Source of the DNA: Paludibacteraceae bacterium
Lineage (GTDB): Bacteria > Bacteroidota > Bacteroidia > Bacteroidales > Paludibacteraceae
NCBI GenBank assembly: GCA_016282955.1
Contig: JAEELX010000130.1
Location: 1 to 37,121, forward strand
Length of the DNA stretch: 37,121 nt
Reading direction: 5' to 3'
Shown: one piece after another, positions 28,224 through 37,121 of the stretch
Position numbering within the stretch: the first letter of the stretch is position 1
Layout of the letters: every line of letters starts with the position of its first letter
The notes under the pieces: model-generated
Database searches by the model: none
Seen by the model: only the letters and a program-made list of their open reading frames with translations
What the model was told of the DNA's origin: nothing
Position numbers and translations under genes: made by a program

Positions 28224-28376
28224 CTTATCCTTTCTCCTTTTCATACTGCTCGGTAGCGAAACGTTTCATTTGTTTGAGCATGGATAGTAACCCGTTGCTT
28301 CGCGAAGGAGAGAGGTGGTTTTTCAAATCGATGGCATCCAAAAAGTAAATATCGGCATCCACGATTTCTTGGGCGG
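28224..28376 (-). repeat. sufE 3'-end repeat copy 2 (in the intact gene)
   Basis: See 27400-27552; repeat ends 1 bp past the sufE stop codon. Confidence 0.93.
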
Positions 28377-28650
28377 TGTGGTTCGAAAGCACCTTGATGA
28401 GCAATGCCACAAGACCCTTGACCAAAATAGCATCGCTCTCGCCGTGATAGATAATACGTCCTTCCTGCATCTCGATGAAAAACCATAACTTACTTTGACA
28501 CCCCGGAATGAGATTCTCGTCCGTCTTCTTCTCTTGCGGAAACGGCTCCAAATGGTTGCCATAGTCGATGAGCAAGGCGTAGCGGTCTGTCCAGTCGTCA
28601 AACGATTCAAATTCTTCGATTATTTCATCTTGTATCTCGTTGATTGTCAT
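28225..28650 (-). CDS. sufE: SufE family Fe-S cluster assembly protein
   Basis: 141 aa; LIPGCQSKLWFFIEMQEGRIIYHGESDAILVKGLVALLIKVLSNHTAQEIVDADIYFLDAIDLKNHLSPSRSNGLLSMLKQMK. Confidence 0.95.
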   Translation of the reverse strand: MTINEIQDEIIEEFESFDDWTDRYALLIDYGNHLEPFPQEKKTDENLIPGCQSKLWFFIEMQEGRIIYHGESDAILVKGLVALLIKVLSNHTAQEIVDADIYFLDAIDLKNHLSPSRSNGLLSMLKQMKRFATEQYEKEKG

Positions 28651-29194
28651 AGTTTTGGATTTTTTTGTATAGATAATCTACAATTTGTTCGTCATTTTCT
28701 TCGCTAAAATCCTGCAACGGTGCCTCAACCACCCAATTCGCTCTGCGGTAGATGGGCTCGCGTTGTGCCATTTGCTGTTGGACGTGCGATAAAAGTTCCT
28801 TGTTCGTCTTATTTTTGAGCAACGGTCGGAGCGACAAATCCGTGAGCATCAGCCGTTGTGTCAGGTGTTTAGGGTGCCATTTGATATACACGCTCGTCCC
28901 CAACTCCAACAGACAATCCATATTATCTTCCCAGCACGGATAGCCACCACCGAGGGCATACACCACCTTTTGTATCTCGCAGTCTGCCAACTCTTCCACC
29001 ACGCGTTTTTCTTTGATTCGGAACGCATTTTCGCCGTATTGCTCAATAAATTTGCCCACTTTGATGTTGTAATACTCCTCGAAAGCATCGTCCATATCCA
29101 CAAAAGCCCAGTCCAATCGCTGTGCCAACGACTTGCCGATAGTGGACTTTCCAGCCCCCATATAACCGATTAAGAAAAGCGGGAGTTGAATCAT
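28625..29194 (-). CDS. aroK: Shikimate kinase
   Basis: P-loop FLIGYMGAGKSTIGKSLA, FVDMDDAFE, ALGGGYPCWEDN, LSLRPLLKN. Confidence 0.95.
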   Translation of the reverse strand: MIQLPLFLIGYMGAGKSTIGKSLAQRLDWAFVDMDDAFEEYYNIKVGKFIEQYGENAFRIKEKRVVEELADCEIQKVVYALGGGYPCWEDNMDCLLELGTSVYIKWHPKHLTQRLMLTDLSLRPLLKNKTNKELLSHVQQQMAQREPIYRRANWVVEAPLQDFSEENDEQIVDYLYKKIQNYDNQRDTR

Positions 29195-29580
29195 TGGAAG
29201 GTTGAATCAATCTCTACTTGGTAGGTGTTATCTTGCCAAACGATTTGCAAATCTTCGCTGAAAGTGGCTTGCAAAAACGTACCTTTGATGTTTGGTTTGA
29301 TATTTGTCAGAAAATTCCAACTCTTGTCGTAAGCTTTCACAATAGACGAGCAAATCGGCTCGCAAACAGTCTGAATGCAAAAAATAGTGTCGTGCGATTC
29401 GGCAAAATAAGCGTAGCATTCGTCTGCCATCTTCATCGAAACCACATCGCCCGATTGCTCAATGACAGGACGCCCATTCACGGCTTTGGTGAGCGAACGC
29501 AAGAAAGCCAATCGATTTTCAGCGTGTAAAGAAAACGTAACTGAAAATAGTAAAACCAAAAAGAAAGCCATTTTTTTCAT
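29191..29580 (-). CDS. Small secreted protein of unknown function
   Basis: 129 aa with signal peptide [24 protein letters not shown] overlap with aroK. Confidence 0.7.
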   Translation of the reverse strand: MKKMAFFLVLLFSVTFSLHAENRLAFLRSLTKAVNGRPVIEQSGDVVSMKMADECYAYFAESHDTIFCIQTVCEPICSSIVKAYDKSWNFLTNIKPNIKGTFLQATFSEDLQIVWQDNTYQVEIDSTFQ

Positions 29581-30047
29581 ATCTCTTGTAATAAAGTTAC
29601 TGCGTAAGCACTTATTCCTTCTTTGTTGCCCACAAAACCCAACTTTTCGGTGGTCGTGGCTTTGATGGAGACTTGCGAAGTTTCAAGGTGCAGTAGGTTG
29701 CTAATTTTCTGTTGCATTGCCTCTATGTAGGGTGCCAACTTCGGTTCTTGTGCACAAATGGTTGCGTCAATGTTCGCAATCGTATATTTTTCGGCTATCA
29801 TTTCGCCCGTTTTTCGCAATAATTTGGTGGAATCAATGCCTTTGTATGCTTCGTCCGTATCGGGAAAATGCTTTCCAATATCGCCTAAACAAGCCGCTCC
29901 TAACAACGCATCGCAAATCGCGTGTAGCAACACATCTGCGTCCGAATGCCCCAATAATCCGTGCGTATGCGGTAAGTTCACGCCACCTAAAATCAGGGGA
30001 CGGTCGGTTACCAAACGGTGTACATCATACCCAAAACCGATACGCAT
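29577..30047 (-). CDS. ispF: 2-C-methyl-D-erythritol 2,4-cyclodiphosphate synthase
   Basis: [64 protein letters not shown]. Confidence 0.97.
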   Translation of the reverse strand: MRIGFGYDVHRLVTDRPLILGGVNLPHTHGLLGHSDADVLLHAICDALLGAACLGDIGKHFPDTDEAYKGIDSTKLLRKTGEMIAEKYTIANIDATICAQEPKLAPYIEAMQQKISNLLHLETSQVSIKATTTEKLGFVGNKEGISAYAVTLLQEI

Positions 30048-31237
30048 TATCGCTTGTTGCTAACTAAGTCTTTAATGCCTGCCACGTCAAAGCCGAGCGT
30101 AAAACGCAACGTTTGGTCGAGCGGGTTGGTTGAAACAGTCGCTATACAGTAGGACACATCCAACGAGAAAATACTCAAATGGAAACCTGCACCCAACGTG
30201 AAGTAATTACGGTTACCTTTGTAGTAGTTCTCGTAACTATACCCTAAACGTCCGAAGAACTGCTGATTATAACTATACTCCAGACCTACACCCGGTTGCA
30301 ATTCTTGCATTTCTTCTTTGAAGCCACCCGGAGCATCCGCAAAAGAATAGAAAATACCTTTTACCGAACTCAACTCCGAATACCATTCATTCAATTTCTG
30401 TCCAGTTAATTCATTGCCATCATCGTCTTTGGCATATTTTGAATTACGACTCGGCACCATCAATTTGCCCACGTCTGCATAGATACCCAAACTATTGTAG
30501 CGGTTGAAGGGGATTTTATATCCAAGTCCCAGACGTATACTTGCAGGGATAAATTGCTTGGTGATGTCGTCATAACTCATTTTACCACCCAAGTTATTGA
30601 GGGTTAAACCTACACTCAACAGACTCGTACCACTCTTAATTTCTAAGGGTTGTCTATAATAAAAACCGATGTCTGCTGCCATGGTCCACGCTGCTTTCAT
30701 CTCGGTCGAAGCATCACTAGTCGACAAATTCGAGCCGTTATTTAAGTCAGAATACATAAAACGCAAGGTTGCCGACATACTGATAAAATCGTGCAATTTA
30801 CGCGAATAAGCCACGTCAAAAGCAAATTCGTTCGGCTTTGCGTGTCCCAAATCTTGTCCAGAATAGTCCGTCAAGTTCACTTCTCCCAACGAAAAATACG
30901 TGAAAGAAGCGGAAATAGCCTGCAAATCATCAAATTTATAATAACCAGCAATATATGCCAAGTTAATGTCCTTTACCAATTTACGCAACCAAGGAGAATA
31001 ATTCACAGAAAGTCCTCCTTTGCTGTTGATGAAAGCGTATTTAGCCGCATTCCAATGTTGTGAATTTTGGTCAGTTGATGTTGCAGCACCTATATCTCCC
31101 AAGCCCGAAGCACGTCCGTCTGGTGAAATCGTCAACGATGGCATCGCTGTAATCAAAGGATTCAGTTCTTTTTCTACCGCAAACACATTCATTACTCCCA
31201 AACACACGAAAAGCGAAACGACAAGTAGTTTTTTCAT
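30047..31237 (-). CDS. porV: Type IX secretion system outer-membrane protein PorV
   Basis: Signal peptide [59 protein letters not shown]; adjacent to porU. Start chosen downstream of the ORF-track start. Confidence 0.93.
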   Translation of the reverse strand: MKKLLVVSLFVCLGVMNVFAVEKELNPLITAMPSLTISPDGRASGLGDIGAATSTDQNSQHWNAAKYAFINSKGGLSVNYSPWLRKLVKDINLAYIAGYYKFDDLQAISASFTYFSLGEVNLTDYSGQDLGHAKPNEFAFDVAYSRKLHDFISMSATLRFMYSDLNNGSNLSTSDASTEMKAAWTMAADIGFYYRQPLEIKSGTSLLSVGLTLNNLGGKMSYDDITKQFIPASIRLGLGYKIPFNRYNSLGIYADVGKLMVPSRNSKYAKDDDGNELTGQKLNEWYSELSSVKGIFYSFADAPGGFKEEMQELQPGVGLEYSYNQQFFGRLGYSYENYYKGNRNYFTLGAGFHLSIFSLDVSYCIATVSTNPLDQTLRFTLGFDVAGIKDLVSNKR

Positions 31238-31250
31238 TGATATGACTTTT

Positions 31251-34200
31251 TTAATTAACAATTATCTTTCCTTTCCTTACAATTTTTGTACCATTTACGA
31301 AAAATTGCACATTATATATATACAAACCTGTACCAATCACATTATTTTTTACGTTCCATTGTATCTCGCTATACGTCTCTTGCGAGTGATGCCAATAGAG
31401 TTTTCCGCTTATGTCATACACCCGAATTTCCATGTCGGTAACATATTCGGGTTGATTGATTGCGATACGAAAATACACATTTTCTGACAATTTCACAGGA
31501 TTTGGATAAATTAGCAACGCAAAATCGTCGGGCACGTAACCCGTGAACACTTCAAAATGGAGATTTTTGGTTGTGCTGTTGTTCGCCAAATCCCAAATCC
31601 GAAACGACAGCGTGTGCTTTCCTTCTGCCAAATCCGACAGCGGATAGGTTATGATGCCTCCATTAGCGTCTATGGGCGTGTAGTGTTTGTGGTTGAGGTA
31701 GTAAATAGCATCCATCGATTGGTCCAACATCAGCATTCCAGTGTGCCCAATCCCGCTCCCCGAGATATTGATTCCGTTTTCGTCCGTGATGTGTGCGTAA
31801 AAAATAGGGTTGTTGTTCGTCCCGTCGCCGTCTTTGAAGTTTTCGTGGTCAAGATATAACCTGATTTGTGGTCCCGTGATGTCCTCTATCGCGTTCGGGT
31901 CGGTGCCACCGATGGTAAAATCTTCGTTATGACCCACTGCATCTTGGCAAGAACTCTCATCGTAGGCATAAAGAACCATCCGTCCATCGCCGTAGTTGTA
32001 GTGAATATCCTTCGGTACGCGGAACGGGAACGAGAAATGTCCATCAACCACATCAACAACCCCTTTGTAAAGCAGGTTGGGGTAGTCGTCGTAGGCAATG
32101 CGGGTCTTTTGACTTTCATCTCGTTCGTCGTTGTCGTTACTCAGCACAGTTTGTTTTTTATCGTAGATAGAAATATCCAATTTGCCATTAAATTCGGTCG
32201 CCTTTTGCCCACTTGGGTTGATTATGTCGCCTTCAATAGTATGCAACGACAAGGCTCTGAGCGTGTCTTTTTGCAAAGTCGTCTGAATAGTATAGTTGTT
32301 TGGATAATTAAATTTCAAGGCTGGGTCGCACAGCAAAACATAGGCTAATTTATTATGTTCTACGCCACATTGATTCTTCGCTTGTCGGGTTGCTTCGCCA
32401 AAGGAGATGTTTTTGGACATATCGCCCAAGAGGTTGGTGCAAACGTAATAATTGATGTCGCTATTGAAGCTCGCCAAAACGGTTCTACAAGCGGATAAAA
32501 CGCCGATTGCTCCACCTTTTGGAGACAAAACCGCGACTTCGCCTGCACTCTGATGACGCGAATCAAAATGCGAAAAACTGCACGTTGCCAACATCCAAAA
32601 GCCCAAATTCTTGTTCTTCAAATTGCGAATATCGTAAATCGACAGAATGTTCTCCGAAGTGATGTTATTGTAACCTCCGTGCCCGCTGTAATCAAAAAAC
32701 AGCATTCCTTCTGTCAAAAACTCGTTCAGCAGCGATTCTGCCATCGGATAACTTTCATTGGAGGCGTTTGTTTGCTGTTGGTAAGCGTCAAAATAAATTT
32801 TGTTCACGACCAACTGTCGATTTTTGGTTTCCACACCTTTGGCAGCCCGTTCTGCCACGTTGAGATGAACCGCTTTGTCGCCATCGTCTGCCAAAAAAAC
32901 AACCTGATTTTTCCACTCGCCCAAGCGGCATTCCGTGATATAATTGCGGATTTTTTCCACCATCTCGTTGGCTTCTTGCACGGTCGAAATCGGCAACCGA
33001 CCCACTGCAATGTCTATCGTCGCCATCTTATCTTGGTAGTTTCCATTCGCATCAATGCCCGTTTCGTCACCCAAACAACCGAAATAATCATCAATCGGAA
33101 AAGCGTACATCTCATTGAGGTAGTTTTGCCCTTCCAAATCGTTTATTTGGTAGGTTATGAGCGTATTTTCAGGGTTTTTATTCAAAATGTTGCGGTTATC
33201 AAAGGTGCCATCGCCAAAAAGCAAAAGATATGTCAAACTGCCATTGCCCCGCTCGTATAGCATTTTTGCGAACCAACGAATAGCCGTTGCGTCTGGCGTT
33301 CCCGACGAAAACTCGTTGAAAATCTGCTCGTCCGTAACCACAACCGTATTCAAACCGTCGTTTTGCCGATGGATTTTTGCCAACTCTTCGGCTTGTTGAA
33401 CGAATGCTGCAGGCGTTACAATGATCATCTCCACATCGGAAAAAGCGTGCAGATTTTGATTCGGAATCGTGCCAATGACCGTGGGCGTTGGAAACTTGGT
33501 GTATTGGCTATTGAAGGCAACGTAATGTCGCACTTTTTTTGTTGAACCATAGAAAGTTAGCGTATTCCCACTTCGTGTTGCAGGCACCTGAAAAATCGTA
33601 TCCAAACGGCTCACATCCCAGATTTGCGTGTATTCATTGGCGTTTTGCAAACGATAGGCATGGAGGACATCATTTCCCACGTTGGTGATATTATAAAATT
33701 GCATTTCGTCCGCTACCATAGACAGATTTTGCCGATAATTGAGTTCAATAAAATTGAGCCAACCTTTCGCCGTTGCATCCACGTTGGAGAACGAAATGGA
33801 GACGTTTTGTTGGGTGGCAGAAGGGCTAAACGCAAGTTGTGCAACCACATTTTTGGCCTGCATATAAAAATCCGTGAGCGTGAAAATGGTGTGCTGTTGC
33901 GTTTGATTTTGGGCAGAAACCGTGAACGAACTGCTGTTATCGTGGCTCGCAGCCGCTAATTCGTAGCGGATAGTCGCTTGTGTCGAAGTGATGATATTGG
34001 GAGTTGGGAAAGAAACCGTATGCGAAGTTTTGGGGTTAAAACTTTCGCCAAAAAACTCCCTTCCACCGCCATTTATCCCATTGACATCCACCAAATTAAC
34101 AAGTTCCTGCTCGTGCAAATCGGTTCGCACACAAAAATCCATATCGGTTGCAGTTTTGCCGTTGATGTCCGTTGCAATTGCCTTGATAAAACGGCTTGCA

Positions 34201-34640
34201 TCTTCGCTTTCGCCCACAAAATAGTAGCCAAAATTGCTGTACGGATTGCGTTTGTGGAATAAAAATGCTTTTTGCTTGTCCCAATGCCACGAAACGGGTC
34301 CTTGTGCGTAAAAAAGGATGTTGTCGCCTCGCCCAAAAACACCGTCAGAGCCTTTATTCATCAAAATCGACACCATCGGAAGGTCATCTATTTTACTATC
34401 TTTTTGCTTGAATGATTGGTTCAAAATCGCTCCACCATAGCCAAAAATACACACTTTTTGCGGGTTGATACCCATTTTTTCGATTTGCTCATACGTGAGC
34501 GAATGAATGCCCGATTGCTCGACCCTGATTTTCACGAATTTTCCCTCTCGCAAGACCGAAGAAGTCGGAAAAGTATGAATGCCCGCAACAATAGGCGTAA
34601 CGAGCAACGCAAAAAATATCGCAAACAAAAGTCGTTTCAT
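31251..34640 (-). CDS. porU: Type IX secretion system sortase PorU (gingipain/C25-like)
   Basis: 1129 aa; FFDYSGHGGYNNITSENIL, LATCSFSHFDSRHQSAGEVAVLSPKGGAIGVLSACR. Confidence 0.95.
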   Translation of the reverse strand: MKRLLFAIFFALLVTPIVAGIHTFPTSSVLREGKFVKIRVEQSGIHSLTYEQIEKMGINPQKVCIFGYGGAILNQSFKQKDSKIDDLPMVSILMNKGSDGVFGRGDNILFYAQGPVSWHWDKQKAFLFHKRNPYSNFGYYFVGESEDASRFIKAIATDINGKTATDMDFCVRTDLHEQELVNLVDVNGINGGGREFFGESFNPKTSHTVSFPTPNIITSTQATIRYELAAASHDNSSSFTVSAQNQTQQHTIFTLTDFYMQAKNVVAQLAFSPSATQQNVSISFSNVDATAKGWLNFIELNYRQNLSMVADEMQFYNITNVGNDVLHAYRLQNANEYTQIWDVSRLDTIFQVPATRSGNTLTFYGSTKKVRHYVAFNSQYTKFPTPTVIGTIPNQNLHAFSDVEMIIVTPAAFVQQAEELAKIHRQNDGLNTVVVTDEQIFNEFSSGTPDATAIRWFAKMLYERGNGSLTYLLLFGDGTFDNRNILNKNPENTLITYQINDLEGQNYLNEMYAFPIDDYFGCLGDETGIDANGNYQDKMATIDIAVGRLPISTVQEANEMVEKIRNYITECRLGEWKNQVVFLADDGDKAVHLNVAERAAKGVETKNRQLVVNKIYFDAYQQQTNASNESYPMAESLLNEFLTEGMLFFDYSGHGGYNNITSENILSIYDIRNLKNKNLGFWMLATCSFSHFDSRHQSAGEVAVLSPKGGAIGVLSACRTVLASFNSDINYYVCTNLLGDMSKNISFGEATRQAKNQCGVEHNKLAYVLLCDPALKFNYPNNYTIQTTLQKDTLRALSLHTIEGDIINPSGQKATEFNGKLDISIYDKKQTVLSNDNDERDESQKTRIAYDDYPNLLYKGVVDVVDGHFSFPFRVPKDIHYNYGDGRMVLYAYDESSCQDAVGHNEDFTIGGTDPNAIEDITGPQIRLYLDHENFKDGDGTNNNPIFYAHITDENGINISGSGIGHTGMLMLDQSMDAIYYLNHKHYTPIDANGGIITYPLSDLAEGKHTLSFRIWDLANNSTTKNLHFEVFTGYVPDDFALLIYPNPVKLSENVYFRIAINQPEYVTDMEIRVYDISGKLYWHHSQETYSEIQWNVKNNVIGTGLYIYNVQFFVNGTKIVRKGKIIVN

Positions 34641-35203
34641 TTGATGGCACAGAATAAAATTTCTTCGTCGTTATAGGTTACTTTGCAGTTCGTATTTTGT
34701 TGTAAATCATAAACATAGCGTTTATTATCCATAAAAAGTAAGTCGCCTTGCCGAATCGTCATCAAGTGGCTCACTTTTTCAATGGTTTCTTCTGCCGTTA
34801 AAGCCCAATCTTGCAAAGTAAATTGTTGTTTTTCAGCACCAATTTGCAAATCAAAAACAAAATCTTCAAACAGTTCTTTGTCCAACATTTTGCCCACCAC
34901 AAGCGAGTAATCAAACGCTATGGCAGCCGTCCAAGCATCGCCCGTTTGGTGTGCCTGCTGCAACAAATCCTTCGCCTTGATGTTCAATCCAAACGTGAAA
35001 CTATCCCAATAACGCGGTGCAAAGTGCTTTGTGATGGATTTTCCCACCTTACACAAGCGAAAAACCAAGCACGGAGTCGCCGTAAAATGTTGGGCAAAAT
35101 CGGGAATAAAAAATGGCTTGCGATTGACCAATAACGACGAATCGCTCTTCAAAATAAGGGTTGGAAGATCCGCTTGCTCGTATGTAAATCCAACTAATTT
35201 CAC
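34637..35203 (-). CDS. Fumarylacetoacetate hydrolase-like fold protein, possibly degenerate active site
   Basis: PFFIPDFAQHFTATPCLVFRLCKVGKSITKHFAPRYWDSFTFGLNIKAKDLLQQAHQTGDAWTAAIAFDYSLVVG aligns by memory with Bacteroidetes FAH-family proteins. Confidence 0.7.
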   Translation of the reverse strand: MKLVGFTYEQADLPTLILKSDSSLLVNRKPFFIPDFAQHFTATPCLVFRLCKVGKSITKHFAPRYWDSFTFGLNIKAKDLLQQAHQTGDAWTAAIAFDYSLVVGKMLDKELFEDFVFDLQIGAEKQQFTLQDWALTAEETIEKVSHLMTIRQGDLLFMDNKRYVYDLQQNTNCKVTYNDEEILFCAIK

Positions 35204-35204
35204 A

Positions 35205-36518
35205 TCACTTCGGACGAATAAAAATTTGCACTTGTGTACCCGAAAAATTCCACCACGAACGCAATTTATTTTCCAAAAAACGCCGATAATTTTCCTTCAC
35301 ATACTGCGGCAAATTGGCAAAAAACACGAAGGTCGGAATTTGCGTATTGGGCAGTTGTGTACAGTACTTTATTTTGACGTATTTTCCTTTGGTTGCGGGT
35401 GGCGGATAATTTTCTATCAAGGGTAAAAATTTTTCATTTAGTTGCGAGGTCGGCACTTTGCGTTCCTTGTTTTCGTACACTGTCAGAGCCGTTTCTATCA
35501 CCTTGAAGATTCGCTGTTTATTGATCGTAGAGATGAACAAAATCGGAAAATCGGTGAAAGGTGCCAAGCGTTCCCGAATCGCATTCTCAAAAACCTTAAT
35601 GCTTTGCGTGGTTTTGTCCTCCACCAAATCCCATTTATTGACGCATACGACTAACCCTTTTTTGTTTTTTTGGATGATGGAAAAGATGTTCAAATCCTGC
35701 CCTTCGATGCCTTTGGTAGCGTCAATCATCAAGATGCAAACGTCCGAATTTTCAATCGCCCGCAACGCCCGAACCACCGAATAATACTCCAAATCCTCTG
35801 TTACTTTGGCTTTTTTGCGGATACCCGCCGTGTCCACCAAATAAAAACGCTTGCCAAATTTGTTGTATTCTGTGTAAATACTGTCGCGTGTGGTGCCTGC
35901 GATGTCGGTTACGATGGTGCGTTCTTCGCCAATGAAAGCGTTGATTAAGCTACTCTTACCCGCATTGGGTCGCCCCACCACCGCAAAACGTGGTAACTCC
36001 TCTTCTAACTCCTCGCCGTCGAATGCTGGGAAACGAGCACATATCTCGTCCAATAATTCGCCTGTCCCCAAGCCATTTTCCGCACTAATCACGAAGGGTT
36101 CCCCCAACCCCAACTTATAAAACTCCGCCGCACCATACTGTGCCGTGAAGGTATCCACCTTATTGACCGCCAAAAGACACCTCTTATTAGAGCGTTTGAG
36201 CAACTGTGCCACCTCCATGTCAAACTCGGTGATGCCCACCTGCACATCGACCAACAGCAACACTTCGGTCGCCTCTTCTATCGCCAATGTTACCTGTCGG
36301 TTGATTTGGTTCTCGAACGTGTCGTCCGAATTAACCACCCAACCACCCGTATCAATGACGCTGAACTCCTTCCCGCACCACTCAACCTTCCCGTATTGAC
36401 GGTCGCGAGTTGTACCCGCTTCGGCACTAACGATGGCTCGGCGAGTTTTCGTCAAGCGGTTAAAGAGCGTGGATTTGCCCACATTTGGACGCCCTACTAT
36501 GGCTAATATATTTCCCAT
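35205..36518 (-). CDS. der: Ribosome biogenesis GTPase Der (EngA)
   Basis: Tandem G domains: [17 protein letters not shown] and [17 protein letters not shown], plus KH-like C-terminus. Confidence 0.97.
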   Translation of the reverse strand: MGNILAIVGRPNVGKSTLFNRLTKTRRAIVSAEAGTTRDRQYGKVEWCGKEFSVIDTGGWVVNSDDTFENQINRQVTLAIEEATEVLLLVDVQVGITEFDMEVAQLLKRSNKRCLLAVNKVDTFTAQYGAAEFYKLGLGEPFVISAENGLGTGELLDEICARFPAFDGEELEEELPRFAVVGRPNAGKSSLINAFIGEERTIVTDIAGTTRDSIYTEYNKFGKRFYLVDTAGIRKKAKVTEDLEYYSVVRALRAIENSDVCILMIDATKGIEGQDLNIFSIIQKNKKGLVVCVNKWDLVEDKTTQSIKVFENAIRERLAPFTDFPILFISTINKQRIFKVIETALTVYENKERKVPTSQLNEKFLPLIENYPPPATKGKYVKIKYCTQLPNTQIPTFVFFANLPQYVKENYRRFLENKLRSWWNFSGTQVQIFIRPK

Positions 36519-36521
36519 TTT

Positions 36522-36953
36522 TTACGGAATTGGATACTTACAAATCTCTTTCAAAGGTGTCATCACGAACTCGCGTTCCTTCATAAACCGATGGGGAATG
36601 GTCAATTCGTCCGTTTGAACAGACACTGATTCGCCATTTTCAAAGCATAAAATCAAATCAATATCAATCGTGCGGTCATGATAAACGCCATTGACCGATT
36701 TGGTCAAACGCCCCAACTGTTTTTCAATGTCTTGCGTTATGTGCAAAACATCTATCAGAGCCAAATTTGTGGTAAAACAAGCCACGACATTGCAATAACC
36801 ATTTTCGCTTTCGTAACCCCACGGTTCCGAGTAAAAAAATGCCGAACAACTCTGCTGTTTGCCTATCTTTTCAGCCATTTTTTGCAACGCATTTTGAATC
36901 GTCTGTTCGCGATTACCTAAATTACTGCCTAAACCAAAATAAATTTCTTTCAT
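36522..36953 (-). CDS. folK: 2-amino-4-hydroxy-6-hydroxymethyldihydropteridine pyrophosphokinase
   Basis: MKEIYFGLGSNLGNREQTIQNAL, HDRTIDIDLILC, LTIPHRFMKEREFVMTPL; start set at the ATG overlapping the upstream stop. Confidence 0.93.
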   Translation of the reverse strand: MKEIYFGLGSNLGNREQTIQNALQKMAEKIGKQQSCSAFFYSEPWGYESENGYCNVVACFTTNLALIDVLHITQDIEKQLGRLTKSVNGVYHDRTIDIDLILCFENGESVSVQTDELTIPHRFMKEREFVMTPLKEICKYPIP

Positions 36954-37121
36954 ACTACTTTTTCCCAACAATTATTACCCATTTTGACAAAGGGTAGATA
37001 TAAAAACGACTCTTCTTTTGTTTCTTGTGGCAAAAAATGCACAATCGAATCAATCTTATTGACACAAAAAACCACAATTAAAACCACTATTCCGTACTTG
37101 ATAGCTCCAAATAAACTCCCC
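36950..37121 (-). CDS. C-terminal fragment of a CvpA-like membrane protein, cut by the right edge
   Basis: Minus-strand open frame GSLFGAIKYGIVVLIVVFCVNKIDSIVHFLPQETKEESFLYLPFVKMGNNCWEKVV*. Confidence 0.55.
   Translation of the reverse strand, partial: GSLFGAIKYGIVVLIVVFCVNKIDSIVHFLPQETKEESFLYLPFVKMGNNCWEKVV

Noticed and set aside
1-37121. tRNA, rRNA or complete IS elements/prophage
   Set aside because: No cloverleaf, rRNA core sequence, transposase or phage structural gene was recognised by reading; covariance-model and IS searches were not possible here.

Overview
Bacteroidales-type chromosomal segment: T9SS genes (porU/porV), TAnnTTTG promoters, and housekeeping genes waaA, hisS, xth, ccsBA, sufE, aroK, ispF, der and folK. 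Accessory cassettes with no visible integrase or transposase sit between them. (1) 5049-7461: a ~2.4 kb segment bounded by a 102-bp, ~96% identical inverted repeat, holding RhuM, a truncated FISUMP-like gene with its terminator, and a PIN-type toxin-antitoxin pair. (2) 10154-13138: a C5-cytosine methyltransferase translationally coupled to a GHKL (MORC/MutL-like) ATPase whose C-terminus carries a HEPN-like RxxxxH motif; no restriction endonuclease gene is visible. This cassette lies between two copies of the 3' end of hisS. (3) 27553-28223: a small cassette with one PBECR-like putative nuclease, between two copies of the 3' end of sufE. (4) 25074-27164: a TIR-like/DUF4062 plus TPR protein with near-identical 138-bp repeats. 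The main finding is that cassettes 2 and 3 share the same topology: gene body + intact 3' end, then cargo, then a displaced second 3' end that keeps its reading frame and stop codon and diverges in a codon-aware way. This looks like integrase-less insertion of defence-type cargo at the ends of essential genes. All statements come from reading the sequence and recalled family knowledge; no searches were run.
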